64,000 nucleotides of DNA from Cellulomonas humilata (GCF_030814415.1 NZ_JAUSVB010000006.1:248001-312000), one strand, 5' to 3'. Shown: positions 21,162-30,167, counted from the first letter of the stretch. Translations and numbers: made by a program. Notes: a model not told the origin generated them from the sequence alone.

Positions 21162-22112
21162 TCAGGGCGCGACGAGTGTGAGCAGGGTCGCTTCGGGTCG
21201 GCACGCGAACCGCACCGGGGCGTACGGCGACGTGCCGAGCCCCGCGGACACGTGCATCCACGTCGAGCCCGCGCCGCCGGACTGGTCCGGACGCGGCCCC
21301 GGCCAGCCGTGAAGGCCCTTGGCGCGGCGCGTGTCGAGGTCGCAGTTGGTCACCAGGGCGCCCCAGAGCGGGAGTGCCAGCTGGCCGCCGTGGGTGTGGC
21401 CGGCGATCGCCAGGTCGACGTCGTCCGCGTGCATCGCGTCGAGGACCCGGCGGTACGGCGCGTGCGTGATGCCGAGGTGCAGGTCGACAGGCGCCGAGCC
21501 GGTACGGGCGTCGTCGTCGCCGGCTGCCGCCGGGAAGCGGTCGCGGTCGAGGTGCGCGTCGTCCGTGCCGACGAGCGACAGCACGCGGCCGTCGACCTTG
21601 AGCACGTCACGGCGGTTGGTGAGGTCGATCCAGCCGGCCGACCGGAACCGGGAGGTGAGCTCGCGCCACGGCAGCTCGGGGGGGCGCCGCGCAGGGCCTC
21701 GCCGGGCGTCCGGCAGCAGGTACCGGGCGGGGTTCTTGGGCGAGGGAGCGACGTAGTCGTTGGACCCCAGCACGAACGCCCCGGGGACCGCGAGGTGCGG
21801 CTCCAGGGCCTCGAGCAGGGCCGGCATCGCGTCGAGGTGCGCCCAGTTGTCGCCCGTGTCGACCACCATGTGCGGGTCCAGCGAGGCCAGGTCCTTGACC
21901 CAGTCGACCTTCTTGCGCTGGCCGGGCGTCAGGTGCAGGTCGGAGATGTGCAGGATCCGCAGGGGGTCCTGACCGGCGGGGAGCACCGGCACGGTGACCT
22001 GCCGCAGCGTGTACCAGCGCACCTCGACCAGCGAGGCGTACGCGAGCGCGCCCGCACCGGCGAGCGCGAGCGCTCCCGCGGTGCGGGCGACGCCGGACGT
22101 CGTGCCTCCCAC
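21162..22112 (-). CDS. Membrane-anchored metallophosphoesterase
   Basis: Calcineurin-like phosphoesterase (316 aa) with one N-terminal membrane segment (about 10-30). The metal-binding motifs are complete: HISDLHL, VDTGDN, GSND, and GHTHGGQ near the end. YaeI-like relatives act on phosphodiesters at the membrane; the true substrate is unknown. The GTG start at 22112 shares one base with the stop of the penicillin-binding protein gene (TAGTG); the Arg-rich upstream extension is just the glycine tail of that gene read in another frame. PBP plus metallophosphoesterase is a conserved actinobacterial pair (M. tuberculosis ponA2-Rv3683). Confidence 0.88.
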   Translation of the reverse strand: MGGTTSGVARTAGALALAGAGALAYASLVEVRWYTLRQVTVPVLPAGQDPLRILHISDLHLTPGQRKKVDWVKDLASLDPHMVVDTGDNWAHLDAMPALLEALEPHLAVPGAFVLGSNDYVAPSPKNPARYLLPDARRGPARRPPELPWRELTSRFRSAGWIDLTNRRDVLKVDGRVLSLVGTDDAHLDRDRFPAAAGDDDARTGSAPVDLHLGITHAPYRRVLDAMHADDVDLAIAGHTHGGQLALPLWGALVTNCDLDTRRAKGLHGWPGPRPDQSGGAGSTWMHVSAGLGTSPYAPVRFACRPEATLLTLVAP

Positions 22113-24571
22113 TACGGCCTGCCGCCGCCGCCGCCACCGCCGCCACCGCCGCCGCCGCCGTTCCCGCCGCCGTTCCCGGGCCACCCGGGCAGGCCGGGCA
22201 GGGTCGGGTCGGTCGGTGCGGGCGGCTGGCCGTTCGACAGCGTGAGGATGATCGCCGTGCCGCGGGTCGCCGTGCCGGCCGGGTTCTGCGAGGCCACCGT
22301 GCCCGCCGGGAACGGCGAGGCCACCTGCGCCGGGTCGATCGTGGCGTTGAAGCCGGCCTGCGTGAGGATCGCGCGGGCGTCAGCCTCGGACCTGCCGACG
22401 ACCGACGGCACGGGCACCTTCTCGCCGAAGACGAGCTTGTCGTCGGGAGCGGCGAAGTCCGGGTTCGAGACGCCCTCGAGCGCCTGGGTGGTGAACCTCT
22501 TCCAGGTCGGCGCTGCGATGGTCGACCCGAACGCGTTCTTGACGTACTTGCCCGCGATCCACATGTTCTGCACCGGGGCCGGCGCCTGCGAGAAGCCGAC
22601 CCACACGGCGGTCGCCAGCAGCGGCGTGTACCCGACGAACCAGGTGTCCTCGTTGTGCGTCGTGGTGCCCGTCTTGCCTGCCGACGGGAACGCGGGTGCG
22701 CCGACCGACTTGGCGGTGCCCTTCCACACGTTGCTCAGGGCGTAGTTCATCGTGTTGGCGTACTTCGGCTCGATCGCCTGCGCGCAGTTGGCCTGCGGGA
22801 TCGGCAGCTCGACGCCGTCGGCGTCCCGGACGCTGACGATCGCGATCGGCGTGCAGTAGACGCCGCCCGACGCGAACGCCGCGAAGGCCGCAGCCATGGA
22901 CAGCGGCGCCACCGAGTCGGTGCCGATGACGTTCGACGGGTTGAGCGACGGGGTGCTGGTGCCGTCCCGCTTGGGCTTGGCCGTGTGCATGCCCAGGGCC
23001 TCGGCGCCCTTCATGATGTTGCACATGTCGAGCTGCGTGGCCATGGTCAGGTAGGCGAGGTTGACGGAGTTCTGCGTGGCGTTCGCCACCGACATCATGC
23101 CGGCGCCGCCCTCGGAGTTCCCGACCGGCCACGGGACGTTCCCGCCCTTGGAGCCGCACGTGACGAACATGTTCTCGTTCATCGTGCGCTCGGTGCCGTT
23201 GACCTGGTCGTTCAGGCTGTGGCCCTGCTTGAGCCACTCGAGCAGGGTGAACGGCTTGAACGTCGAACCCGGGGCGAACCCGCCCGAGCCGCCGTACGCG
23301 CCGTCGGTGTTGAAGTTGACGGACTCCTCGCGCGTCCCGGGCGTGGCCGCCGCGGCGTAGGTCCGGTTCTGGGCCATCGACAGGATCTTGCCGGTGCCGG
23401 GCTGCACGGTGACGATCGCGGTGGCCACACCCGACGGGTCGTCCACCGGGATGCCGGCCTTGACCTCGGCGTCGGCCAGCCCCTGCAGCCGCGGGTCGAG
23501 CGTCGTGGTGATCGTGAGGCCGCCACGGTAGAGCAGCCCGATCCGCTCGTCGCGCGTGGCACCGAAGGCGGGGTCGTTGGCGATGACCTTGGTGACGAAG
23601 TCACAGAAGTAGCCGGAGCCGGCGATCACGTCACCAGCCGCCATGCAGCCCTGCTTCAGCGGCGTGACGTGCATGGTGTCCGCGAGCGGGGTGGCGACAC
23701 CGGCGGTGTACTCCGCGTCGGTGATGAAGCCCTGGTCGTGCATCTTGGACAGCACGCTGTCCCGGCGGGTCTGCGAGGCCTCGGGGTTGAGGACCGGGTC
23801 CCACTTGGTCGGGCTCTGGGTGACACCGGCGATCGTGGCGGCCTCGATGTAGTTGAGGTCCCGCGCCGGCTTGCTGAAGTAGTACTGCGCGGCGGACTCC
23901 GCCCCGTAGACCGACGCCCCGAAGGGCGCGATGTTCAGGTACTTCTCGAGGATCTCCTGCTTCGACATCCGCTTCTCGAGCGCGATCGCGAGCTTCGCCT
24001 CGCGCAGCTTGCGCGCGTACCCCTCGGTGCCGCTCGCGCCGCGGGCGGCCTGGAGAGCCTGGAGCTTCTCGGCCTCGGTCTCCTTGCTGAGCGCGTCGTC
24101 GATCAGGACGTTCTTGATGTACTGCTGGGTGAGCGTCGACGCGCCCTCCTGGCCGCCGTCCTCGTCCGTCTGGTTCTTGACGAACGCGCGGAGCATGCCG
24201 GTGGGGTCGACGCCCACGTGCTGGTAGAAGCGCTTGTCCTCCGTCGCGACCACGGCGTTCTGCAGCAGGGGCGAGATCTCGGCGAGCGGGACCACCACGC
24301 GGTTCTGCGTGTAGAACGTCGCCATCAGGGTGCCGTCCACGGCCAGGATGACCGACTTCTCGGGCAGCGGCTTCTCTGCGAGCTCGGTCGGCAGGTCGTC
24401 GAAGGCGGTGACCGTCAGGTCGGTCACGCCGTTGGCGACGGCGACTCCGGGCAGGACGAGACCGGCGGCGAGCACCCCCGACACACCCGCGACGAGCGCG
24501 AAGGTGAGCAGGAGGGCCACCGCCTGGAAGACGTTGACCTGTCGGCCGCGCTGGCGCGCAGGGTTCGGCAT
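22112..24571 (-). CDS. ponA: Bifunctional penicillin-binding protein (class A) with PASTA domain
   Basis: Peptidoglycan transglycosylase and transpeptidase (819 aa). A membrane anchor lies near 14-40. The GT51 domain has EDKRFYQHVGVD and the QQYIKN stretch. The transpeptidase has its catalytic Ser near 436 in GSTFKPF, SVN later and KTGTT. One PASTA domain (VPSVVGRSEADARAIL) precedes a Pro-rich tail ending in about fourteen glycines with few interruptions. The start at MPNPARQRG was chosen because the longer opening lacks a ribosome site and family support. It diverges from whiB with 233 bases between them. Best match is the ponA2 type. Confidence 0.92.
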   Translation of the reverse strand: MPNPARQRGRQVNVFQAVALLLTFALVAGVSGVLAAGLVLPGVAVANGVTDLTVTAFDDLPTELAEKPLPEKSVILAVDGTLMATFYTQNRVVVPLAEISPLLQNAVVATEDKRFYQHVGVDPTGMLRAFVKNQTDEDGGQEGASTLTQQYIKNVLIDDALSKETEAEKLQALQAARGASGTEGYARKLREAKLAIALEKRMSKQEILEKYLNIAPFGASVYGAESAAQYYFSKPARDLNYIEAATIAGVTQSPTKWDPVLNPEASQTRRDSVLSKMHDQGFITDAEYTAGVATPLADTMHVTPLKQGCMAAGDVIAGSGYFCDFVTKVIANDPAFGATRDERIGLLYRGGLTITTTLDPRLQGLADAEVKAGIPVDDPSGVATAIVTVQPGTGKILSMAQNRTYAAAATPGTREESVNFNTDGAYGGSGGFAPGSTFKPFTLLEWLKQGHSLNDQVNGTERTMNENMFVTCGSKGGNVPWPVGNSEGGAGMMSVANATQNSVNLAYLTMATQLDMCNIMKGAEALGMHTAKPKRDGTSTPSLNPSNVIGTDSVAPLSMAAAFAAFASGGVYCTPIAIVSVRDADGVELPIPQANCAQAIEPKYANTMNYALSNVWKGTAKSVGAPAFPSAGKTGTTTHNEDTWFVGYTPLLATAVWVGFSQAPAPVQNMWIAGKYVKNAFGSTIAAPTWKRFTTQALEGVSNPDFAAPDDKLVFGEKVPVPSVVGRSEADARAILTQAGFNATIDPAQVASPFPAGTVASQNPAGTATRGTAIILTLSNGQPPAPTDPTLPGLPGWPGNGGGNGGGGGGGGGGGGGRP

Positions 24572-24772
24572 GCCGTCAGGGTAGTCGGACGCCCTGTCAC
24601 GGCCCGAGCGGAACGGCTCCCGGCACCCCGACCTGCACGGGACCTGCACATCAACGCTGGACGCCTTCTGACCCGGTCACACGTCCATCTGACGATATGA
24701 CCCGAACGGAGTCTCGCCACGGAGGTGCTCCTACCAGTAGTTTCCCGGCAGGACACGGGTGCGGATGCCACG

Positions 24773-24792
24773 GCACGCCCCCGTCGGCGTGC
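24773..24792 (+). promoter_or_regulatory. Leader hairpin next to the whiB Shine-Dalgarno
   Basis: GCACGCC-N6-GGCGTGC ends two bases before GGGAGG, the ribosome site of the whiB gene. It could influence translation. A TAGTTT hexamer at 24738 is a possible -10 box. Confidence 0.3.
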
Positions 24793-24804
24793 TCGGGAGG
24801 ATGA

Positions 24805-25098
24805 GTGACCACACTCGCGCAGGACGCGCACTGGACAGCGCTCGCAGCGTGCGGGACCGGCAAGCTCGCACCCGACGCGCTCTTCGTCGAGGGCGCTGCC
24901 CAGCGTGAGGCGCGCACGGTGTGCACCGGCTGCCCCGTCCGGCTGGCCTGCCTCGCCGACGCCCTCGACAACCGCATGGACTTCGGGGTCTGGGGCGGCA
25001 TGACCGAGCGCGAACGACGGGCACTGCTCCGCCGGCGCCCCGAGGTGCGGTCCTGGCGCAACGAGCTCGTCGGGACGGACGTCGTCGACGCCTTGTGA
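24805..25098 (+). CDS. whiB4: WhiB family iron-sulfur transcription regulator
   Basis: Small Wbl protein (97 aa). The four cluster cysteines are C16, C40, C43 and C49, followed by the FGVWGGMTERER turn and a basic C-terminal tail (RRALLRRRPEVRSWR). Wbl proteins bind a 4Fe-4S cluster sensitive to oxygen and NO and act with the main sigma factor. GTG at 24805 follows GGGAGG; the ATG four bases earlier is in another frame. Placement beside a ponA2-type gene matches M. tuberculosis whiB4, a redox regulator; the symbol rests on this synteny. Confidence 0.88.
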   Translation: MTTLAQDAHWTALAACGTGKLAPDALFVEGAAQREARTVCTGCPVRLACLADALDNRMDFGVWGGMTERERRALLRRRPEVRSWRNELVGTDVVDAL

Positions 25099-25124
25099 GA
25101 GCGCTCCGACGTCGTGGAGGGCCC

Positions 25125-25130
25125 TAGGGT
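25125..25130 (+). promoter_or_regulatory. -10 hexamer before the DUF4177 gene
   Basis: TAGGGT is 7 bases before the ATG at 25138, the leaderless spacing seen elsewhere in this window. Confidence 0.4.
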
Positions 25131-25137
25131 GAGCCCC

Positions 25138-25296
25138 ATGGCAACGACGTGGGAGTACGCGACCATTCCGCTCATCATTCACGCCACGAAGGCGATCCTC
25201 GACCAGTGGGGAGCCGACGGCTGGGAGCTCGTCCAGGTGATCCAGGGACCCGACGCCGGCCTCGTGGCGTACCTCAAGCGGCCCAAGGAGTCCTGA
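25138..25296 (+). CDS. DUF4177 domain-containing small protein
   Basis: Protein of 52 aa: an N-terminal WEYATIPLIIH strand, a helix and the conserved WGADGWELVQV centre of DUF4177, ending in YLKRPKES. Function unknown. The same small gene sits between whiB4 and the RidA gene in M. tuberculosis (Rv3678A), so it belongs to a conserved block. Its stop overlaps the RidA start (TGATG). ATG 25138 is preferred to upstream GTGs because of the domain limits. Confidence 0.82.
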   Translation: MATTWEYATIPLIIHATKAILDQWGADGWELVQVIQGPDAGLVAYLKRPKES

Positions 25297-25790
25297 TGGG
25301 CGCCGCCGCGCGGCTCGCCGACCTGGGGCTGGAACTGCCCCAGGTGGCCCTGCCCCTCGCGGCGTACGTGCCGGCCGTCCGGTCCGGCGCCTACGTCTAC
25401 ACCTCGGGCCAGCTGCCGCTCGTGGCCGGCGCGCTGCCGGCCACCGGCAAGGTCGGCGTCGGGGACGGTCTGGTCTCCCCGGACGACGCGGCCGGGTACG
25501 CCCGGACGTGCGCGCTGAACGCGCTCGCTGCGGTCGCCGCGGTGGTCGCCGCCGAGGGTGGTCCGCAGGGCGCCGACGCGCTCGACCGGATCGTGCACGT
25601 CACCAAGGTCGTCGGCTTCGTCGCCAGTGACCCGGCGTTCACCGGTCAGCCCTCGGTCGTCAACGGCGCCAGCCTGCTGCTGCACGCCGTCCTGGGTGAC
25701 GCAGGCGTGCACGCGCGGTCGGCCGTGGGCGTGGCCGTGCTGCCGATGGACGCCCCGGTCGAGGTCGAGATCGTCGTCGAGCTGGCCTGA
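25296..25790 (+). CDS. RidA family protein
   Basis: YjgF/YER057c/UK114-like enzyme (164 aa), which in the best-studied members removes reactive enamine/imine intermediates made by PLP enzymes. Motifs seen: YTSGQLPLVAG near the N-terminus, the QTCALNALAA-like helix (RTCALNALAAVAAV), FVASDPAF, and VGVAVLPMDAPVEVEIV at the end. The usual C-terminal arginine (R in x-R-x-AVxVxxLP) is present in ARSAVGVAVLP. It starts on the stop of the DUF4177 gene. Confidence 0.88.
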   Translation: MGAAARLADLGLELPQVALPLAAYVPAVRSGAYVYTSGQLPLVAGALPATGKVGVGDGLVSPDDAAGYARTCALNALAAVAAVVAAEGGPQGADALDRIVHVTKVVGFVASDPAFTGQPSVVNGASLLLHAVLGDAGVHARSAVGVAVLPMDAPVEVEIVVELA

Positions 25791-25802
25791 GCCCGTCGGG
25801 GC

Positions 25803-26480
25803 CTAGCGGGCCCGGCGCTCCAGGCGCTCGACGTCGAGCAGCACGACCGCGCGGCCCTCCCGGCGCACCCAGCCGCGGGCGGCGAAGTCGGCCAGCGCCT
25901 TGTTGACGGTCTCGCGCGACGCGCCGACGAGCTGCGCGAGCTCCTCCTGCGTGAGGTCGTGCGCGACGCGGATGCCCTCGTCGACCTTCTCGCCGAAGCG
26001 GGTCGACAGGTCCAGCAGCGCCTTGGCGACGCGACCGGGCACGTCCGAGAACACCAGGTCGGCGAGCGCCTCGTTGGTCCGGCGCAGCCGTCGGGCGAGC
26101 GCCTGGAGCAGGTGCTGCGCCACGGCCGGCTTGTCCTGGAGCCAGCGGATCAGGTCGCTGTGCCCGAGCTCGAGCACCACGGCGTCGGCGACGACGGTCG
26201 CCGTGGCCGTGCGGGGGCCGGGGTCGAAGAGGCTCAGCTCGCCGAACATCTCGCCCGGTCCGAGGACGGCCAGCAGGTTCTCGCGGCCGTCGTTCGAGCG
26301 GCGGCCGAGCTTGATCTTGCCCTCGCGCACGACGTAGAGCCGGTCGCCGGGCTCACCCTCCTGGAACAGGGCGTCGCCGCGCGCGATCTCGATCGGCTTC
26401 ATCGTCGCGACGAGCGTCTCGGACGCCTCCGGGTCGAGCCCGGCGAACAGCGGCGCCGACAGCACGATGTCGTCCTCCAC
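25803..26480 (-). CDS. crp: Crp/Fnr family regulator (GlxR/Cmr-like)
   Basis: Global transcription regulator (225 aa). The cyclic-nucleotide domain (about 10-125) has GEMFGELSLFDPGPRTATATV, close to the cAMP pocket E-R-T pattern. The C-helix leads to the helix-turn-helix DLTQEELAQLVGASRETVNKALADF (about 172-200). The length and position next to nth match M. tuberculosis Rv3676 and corynebacterial GlxR, which bind TGTGA-N6-TCACA. GTG start. It converges on the RidA gene with 12 bases between stops. No matching operator stands out in its own promoter. Confidence 0.9.
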   Translation of the reverse strand: MEDDIVLSAPLFAGLDPEASETLVATMKPIEIARGDALFQEGEPGDRLYVVREGKIKLGRRSNDGRENLLAVLGPGEMFGELSLFDPGPRTATATVVADAVVLELGHSDLIRWLQDKPAVAQHLLQALARRLRRTNEALADLVFSDVPGRVAKALLDLSTRFGEKVDEGIRVAHDLTQEELAQLVGASRETVNKALADFAARGWVRREGRAVVLLDVERLERRAR

Positions 26481-26555
26481 GGGGACACCTCACCTCTCTG
26501 GCCGCACCCGGTTCATCCCGGTGGCGGCAACGTTCACGATGGAGACGGTCGGACC

Positions 26556-26573
26556 GGCCGCTGGTCAGCGGCC
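26556..26573. terminator. Hairpin after the RsiG-like gene
   Basis: GGCCGCT-GGTC-AGCGGCC, a perfect 7-bp stem, lies 33 bases beyond the stop of the minus-strand gene ending at 26606 and upstream of crp. Confidence 0.45.
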
Positions 26574-26605
26574 TGATCCGCACTCAGTCTGCCCCATGGT
26601 GGGTG

Positions 26606-27016
26606 TCATCCGCGGCCCAGAGGCTCCCCGAGGCCGGCGACGACGATGCCGGGGTCGGCCGCGAGGCGGGTGATGAGCCGGTCCGTGGCCCGCGTCAGGG
26701 CGTCCTCCACGCCGGCGGCGTAGGTCGAGAGCTGCTCGTCGAGGGCCTTCAGCTCGCCCAGACGGTCGATCGCCTCGGTGCTGACGTCGAGCACGGCGGC
26801 GAGGGCGGCAGGACGCGGGACGTCGAGGCCCACGTCGAGCGGGAGCTGGAACGCCATCTCCTCGCCGAGCGTCTGCGGGCGGGCGGCCAGCGCGACCGCC
26901 AGGTCGAGGCGGGCGCGGACGAGCCGACGCCACCAGGCGACCCGGGCGCGCTCGGCACGCAGCGCGCGCCGGTCGAGGCGGAGATCATTGACCCGTTGCT
27001 CGACGGGTGACGTCAT
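26606..27016 (-). CDS. RsiG/AmfC-like coiled-coil protein
   Basis: Small Arg- and Leu-rich helical protein (136 aa). The region RVAWWRRLVRARLDLAVALA resembles the helix of RsiG, the c-di-GMP-dependent anti-sigma factor of Streptomyces WhiG. RsiG's signature is E-x3-S-x2-R-x3-Q-x3-D; here only the R and D fit, while S is Ala, Q is Arg and E is one residue off. The protein is therefore a relative that has probably lost c-di-GMP binding, or a chance-similar coiled coil. ATG at 27016 is preceded by GGAGGA in the minus strand. It diverges from nth. Confidence 0.6.
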   Translation of the reverse strand: MTSPVEQRVNDLRLDRRALRAERARVAWWRRLVRARLDLAVALAARPQTLGEEMAFQLPLDVGLDVPRPAALAAVLDVSTEAIDRLGELKALDEQLSTYAAGVEDALTRATDRLITRLAADPGIVVAGLGEPLGRG

Positions 27017-27180
27017 GGGGCAGGTCCTCCTCGGACGGGCATCTCGAACGGGTGCCGTGGGTGGATTCGGCCCGATACGGGCCGACCTTGAGCGCGCGGG
27101 CCCGGGTGGGGCCCCAGATCACTCCAAGGGAGCAACGCCGCAGGTCAGAGGCGCCCCGAACGGGTGTCGGCGCCGGGTCG

Positions 27181-27186
27181 TAGGCT
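27181..27186 (+). promoter_or_regulatory. -10 hexamer, probable leaderless start of nth
   Basis: TAGGCT is 7 bases before GTG 27194, with no ribosome site between. A 7-bp hairpin (27067-27085) lies further upstream in this divergent region. Confidence 0.5.
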
Positions 27187-27193
27187 GCCGATC

Positions 27194-27901
27194 GTGACCG
27201 GAGCAGACACCCCGGAGGCTGAGTCCTCGCTCGCCCGCACCCGCCGTGCACGCCGGGTCGACCGTGCCCTGGCCGTGCGCTACCCCGACGCGCACTGCGA
27301 GCTGGACTTCACGTCCCCGTTCGAGCTGCTGGTCGCCACGGTGCTGTCGGCGCAGACCACCGACGTCCTCGTGAACCTCACCACCCCGGCCCTCTTCGCG
27401 CGCTACCCGGACGCCGCGGCCCTCGCGGCCGCGAACCCCGAGGAGGTCGAGGAGATCCTGCGGCCCACCGGCTTCTTCCGGGCCAAGACGAAGTCGGTCA
27501 TGGGGCTGTCCCGGGAGCTCGTCGAGCGGTACCACGGGGAGGTCCCCGGGCGGCTCAAGGACCTGGTGACGCTGCCCGGCGTGGGACGCAAGACGGCCAA
27601 CGTGGTGCTCGGGAACGCGTTCGGTGTCCCGGGGATCACCACGGACACGCACGTCATGCGGCTCTCGCTGCGGCTCGGCTACACCACGAGCAAGGACCCG
27701 CTGGTGGTCGAGCAGGAGCTCGGCGCGCTGCTGCCCCGCAAGGACTGGACGATGGCCTCGCACCGGCTGATCTTCCACGGGCGGCGCACCTGCTTCGCGC
27801 GCAAGCCGGCGTGCGGGGCGTGCCCGGTCGCCGCGATGTGCCCGTCGGCGGGGATCGGTGAGATCGACCCCGCGAAGGCCGCCGCGATGGTCAAGGCGTG
27901 A
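27194..27901 (+). CDS. nth: Endonuclease III
   Basis: Base-excision DNA glycosylase/AP lyase (235 aa) removing oxidised pyrimidines. The helix-hairpin-helix is [13 protein letters not shown], whose Lys is the Schiff-base residue; the catalytic Asp follows in [10 protein letters not shown]. The C-terminal cluster loop has C-x6-C-x2-C-x5-C ([17 protein letters not shown]) for a 4Fe-4S cluster. GTG 27194 was chosen by the -10 hexamer and because family similarity starts soon after. Its end overlaps the converging hydrolase gene by 11 bases. Confidence 0.95.
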   Translation: MTGADTPEAESSLARTRRARRVDRALAVRYPDAHCELDFTSPFELLVATVLSAQTTDVLVNLTTPALFARYPDAAALAAANPEEVEEILRPTGFFRAKTKSVMGLSRELVERYHGEVPGRLKDLVTLPGVGRKTANVVLGNAFGVPGITTDTHVMRLSLRLGYTTSKDPLVVEQELGALLPRKDWTMASHRLIFHGRRTCFARKPACGACPVAAMCPSAGIGEIDPAKAAAMVKA

Positions 27902-28832
27902 CCGGGGCGACCTCGCGCAGCCATGCCAGAAGAAGGTCGGTGACGCGCTCCGGCGCCTCCTCCGCGGGGTAGTGCCCGGCCTGAGGCAGAAGCTCGAACT
28001 GGTAGCGCGAGGCCACCAGCGCCGCGGTGTCCTTGGACAGGGCGGCGCGGGACGCGGGTCGGAGCCCGTCGCGACCGCCGTGCACCTGCAGGACGGGGAC
28101 CGGCCGCGTGCGCTCCTCGAGGATCGAGTGGTAGCGGCGGCCGTCGGGGCGGGGCATCGACCGGACCATCCAGCGCAGCTGCTCCATCTGGCTGTGCGCC
28201 GCGAACGGCACGCGCGCCGCGGAGCGGTACGTCGTCTCCGCGCGCCGGTCGAGCCAGCCCGGGTGGCCGCCCCACTCCCGCAGGAACCTCGCGACCAGGT
28301 CGCCTTCCATCAGCGCCTGCTCCGGGAACGACGGCAGCTGCACGAACGCCAGCCGCCGCAGAGCCGACGGGCGGACGGCGGTGCGGGGGTGCCCACGGGT
28401 GTCCAGCGGGTGCGGGGCCGCCAGCGCGGCGACCGCGCGGACCCGGTCGGGGTGCAGCCCGGCCATCGCCCACGCGATCTCGCCGCCCGTGCCGCTGCCG
28501 ACGATCACCGCGTTCGCAGCGCCGAGCGACTGGATCACGCCCGCGACGTCGGCAGCCAGCGTCGGGACGTCGTACCCGACGGGCGGCTTGTCGGAACCAC
28601 CCGTGCCGCGCACGTCCATGGCCGCCACGCGGTAGCCGGCATCCGCGAGGGCGGGGAGCTGGTGCCGCCACGCCCACCAGAACTGCGGGATGCCGTGCAG
28701 GAGCACGACGAGCGGGGCGTCGCGGTCGTCGGGGCCGGCGACGGCCACGTGGAACCGGGCGCCGTTCGCGGCCACATAGCGATGCTCCCAGGGGCCGTCG
28801 ATGAGGAGCGAGGCGGAGTCGACGGTGCTCAT
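27891..28832 (-). CDS. Epoxide-hydrolase-like alpha/beta hydrolase lacking the nucleophile
   Basis: Alpha/beta-hydrolase fold protein (313 aa) with the epoxide-hydrolase look: [10 protein letters not shown] (46-55) forms the oxyanion region, an acidic residue sits in VHGGRDGL, and the late catalytic His is in [11 protein letters not shown]. The nucleophile elbow reads VGSGTGG (111-117), so Gly114 stands where Asp or Ser should be. Either the protein is a pseudoenzyme or it uses another residue. M. tuberculosis has an ephE gene in the same neighbourhood. The start at 28832 follows TAGGTT by 8 bases, suggesting a leaderless transcript. Confidence 0.82.
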   Translation of the reverse strand: MSTVDSASLLIDGPWEHRYVAANGARFHVAVAGPDDRDAPLVVLLHGIPQFWWAWRHQLPALADAGYRVAAMDVRGTGGSDKPPVGYDVPTLAADVAGVIQSLGAANAVIVGSGTGGEIAWAMAGLHPDRVRAVAALAAPHPLDTRGHPRTAVRPSALRRLAFVQLPSFPEQALMEGDLVARFLREWGGHPGWLDRRAETTYRSAARVPFAAHSQMEQLRWMVRSMPRPDGRRYHSILEERTRPVPVLQVHGGRDGLRPASRAALSKDTAALVASRYQFELLPQAGHYPAEEAPERVTDLLLAWLREVAPVTP

Positions 28833-28843
28833 CGGTGCCGAAC

Positions 28844-30124
28844 CTACCCGGTCTGGTCGGTGTCGCGTGAGGCCCTGGGCTCCACGTGCGCGTGATGTCG
28901 GTCGCGCTGGAACAGGGCCGCGCCGCCGAGGACGGCCGCGACCAGCGACGCGACCAGCACCGCGACGACGACGTGCTCGTCGTGCGGGCTGCCGGCGCCG
29001 AAGGCGAGCTCGCCGACCAGCAGCGACACCGTGAACCCGATCCCGCCGAGCAGGCCGACGGCTCCGACGTCCGGCCAGCCGAGGCCGGGGGCGAGCGCGG
29101 CCCGCGTGAAGCGCGCGACCAGCCACGTGGCGCCGAGGATGCCCAGGGGTTTGCCCACGACGAGGCCGAGCGCCACGCCCTGGGCGACCGGGTCCGCGAA
29201 CGACGTCGCCAGGGTCCCGGCACTGAGCGTCACCCCGGCGGCGAACAGCGCGAACACGGGCACGGCGATCCCCGCGGACAGCGGCCGCCACACGTGTTCC
29301 CACCGTTCCGCGAGCGAGTCCTGTGGCAGGGCGTCGAGCCGGAGCGCCCGCCGGGTGGCCTCCGGCGTGGCGGGGACGACGAGCCCCAGCGCGACCCCGG
29401 CGATCGTCGCGTGGACGCCGGACGCGTGGACGGCGGCCCACGCGACCAGGCCGAGGGGCACCAGCAGCCAGCCGCTGACCCAGCCCCGACGGATGACGAG
29501 CGCGAACACGACGACCGTCGCGGCACCCACGACCAGCCACAGCGCGGAGACGGACTCGGTGTAGACGGCGCCGATGACGATGATCGCGAGCAGGTCGTCG
29601 ACGACCGCGAGCGTGAGCAGGAAGGCGCGCAACGCGTTCGGCAGGCTGCGGCCGACGATCGCGAGGACGGATACCGCGAACGCGATGTCCGTCGCCGTCG
29701 GGACGGCCCACCCGCGCGCGTTGCCGTCCGGGGACGTCAGGTTGACGGCGAGGTACAGCGCCGCGGGGACGACCATGCCGCCGACCGCGGCGACGATGGG
29801 CACCACCGCCGTCCGCGGGTTGCGCAGCTCACCGGCGACGATCTCCCGCTTGAGCTCGAGCCCGACGACGAAGAAGAAGATCGCGAGCAGCCCGTCGGTC
29901 GCCCAGGTGGCCAGCGTGAGGTCGAGGTGCAGGGCCGCAGGTCCGACGACGGTGTCCGAGACCGCCGTGTACGACGCGGGGGCGATGTTGGCCCAGAGCA
30001 GGGCGACGACCGTCCCGACCAGCAGCAGGGCACCGCCGACGCGCTCCTCGCGCAGGGTGTCGAGCAGGTTGCGCTCGGAGCCGGGGGAGAGGGCGTCGAA
30101 GAGACGGCGCGCGGGTGTGGGCAC
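28844..30124 (-). CDS. nhaA: Na+/H+ antiporter NhaA
   Basis: Inner-membrane antiporter (426 aa) exporting Na+ for H+ and helping pH and salt balance. Twelve membrane segments are expected and most can be seen. Key motifs: LLAIFFFVVGLELKREIV, PTATDIAFAVSVLAIVG, and the paired aspartates in AVVDDLLAIIVIGAVY that bind the ions. The C-terminal segments FTVSLLVGELAF fit. It ends 11 bases before the hydrolase start region and is on the same strand. Confidence 0.95.
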   Translation of the reverse strand: MPTPARRLFDALSPGSERNLLDTLREERVGGALLLVGTVVALLWANIAPASYTAVSDTVVGPAALHLDLTLATWATDGLLAIFFFVVGLELKREIVAGELRNPRTAVVPIVAAVGGMVVPAALYLAVNLTSPDGNARGWAVPTATDIAFAVSVLAIVGRSLPNALRAFLLTLAVVDDLLAIIVIGAVYTESVSALWLVVGAATVVVFALVIRRGWVSGWLLVPLGLVAWAAVHASGVHATIAGVALGLVVPATPEATRRALRLDALPQDSLAERWEHVWRPLSAGIAVPVFALFAAGVTLSAGTLATSFADPVAQGVALGLVVGKPLGILGATWLVARFTRAALAPGLGWPDVGAVGLLGGIGFTVSLLVGELAFGAGSPHDEHVVVAVLVASLVAAVLGGAALFQRDRHHAHVEPRASRDTDQTG

Positions 30125-30167
30125 GGAACCTCCTCGCAGGCCCTCTCGTCAGGCTGGACGGCGACGC

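Noticed and set aside
22115..22184. Longer N-terminus for the metallophosphoesterase
   Set aside because: The extra 24 Arg-rich residues are the glycine-rich tail of the PBP gene read in another frame; the GTG touching the PBP stop is the better start.
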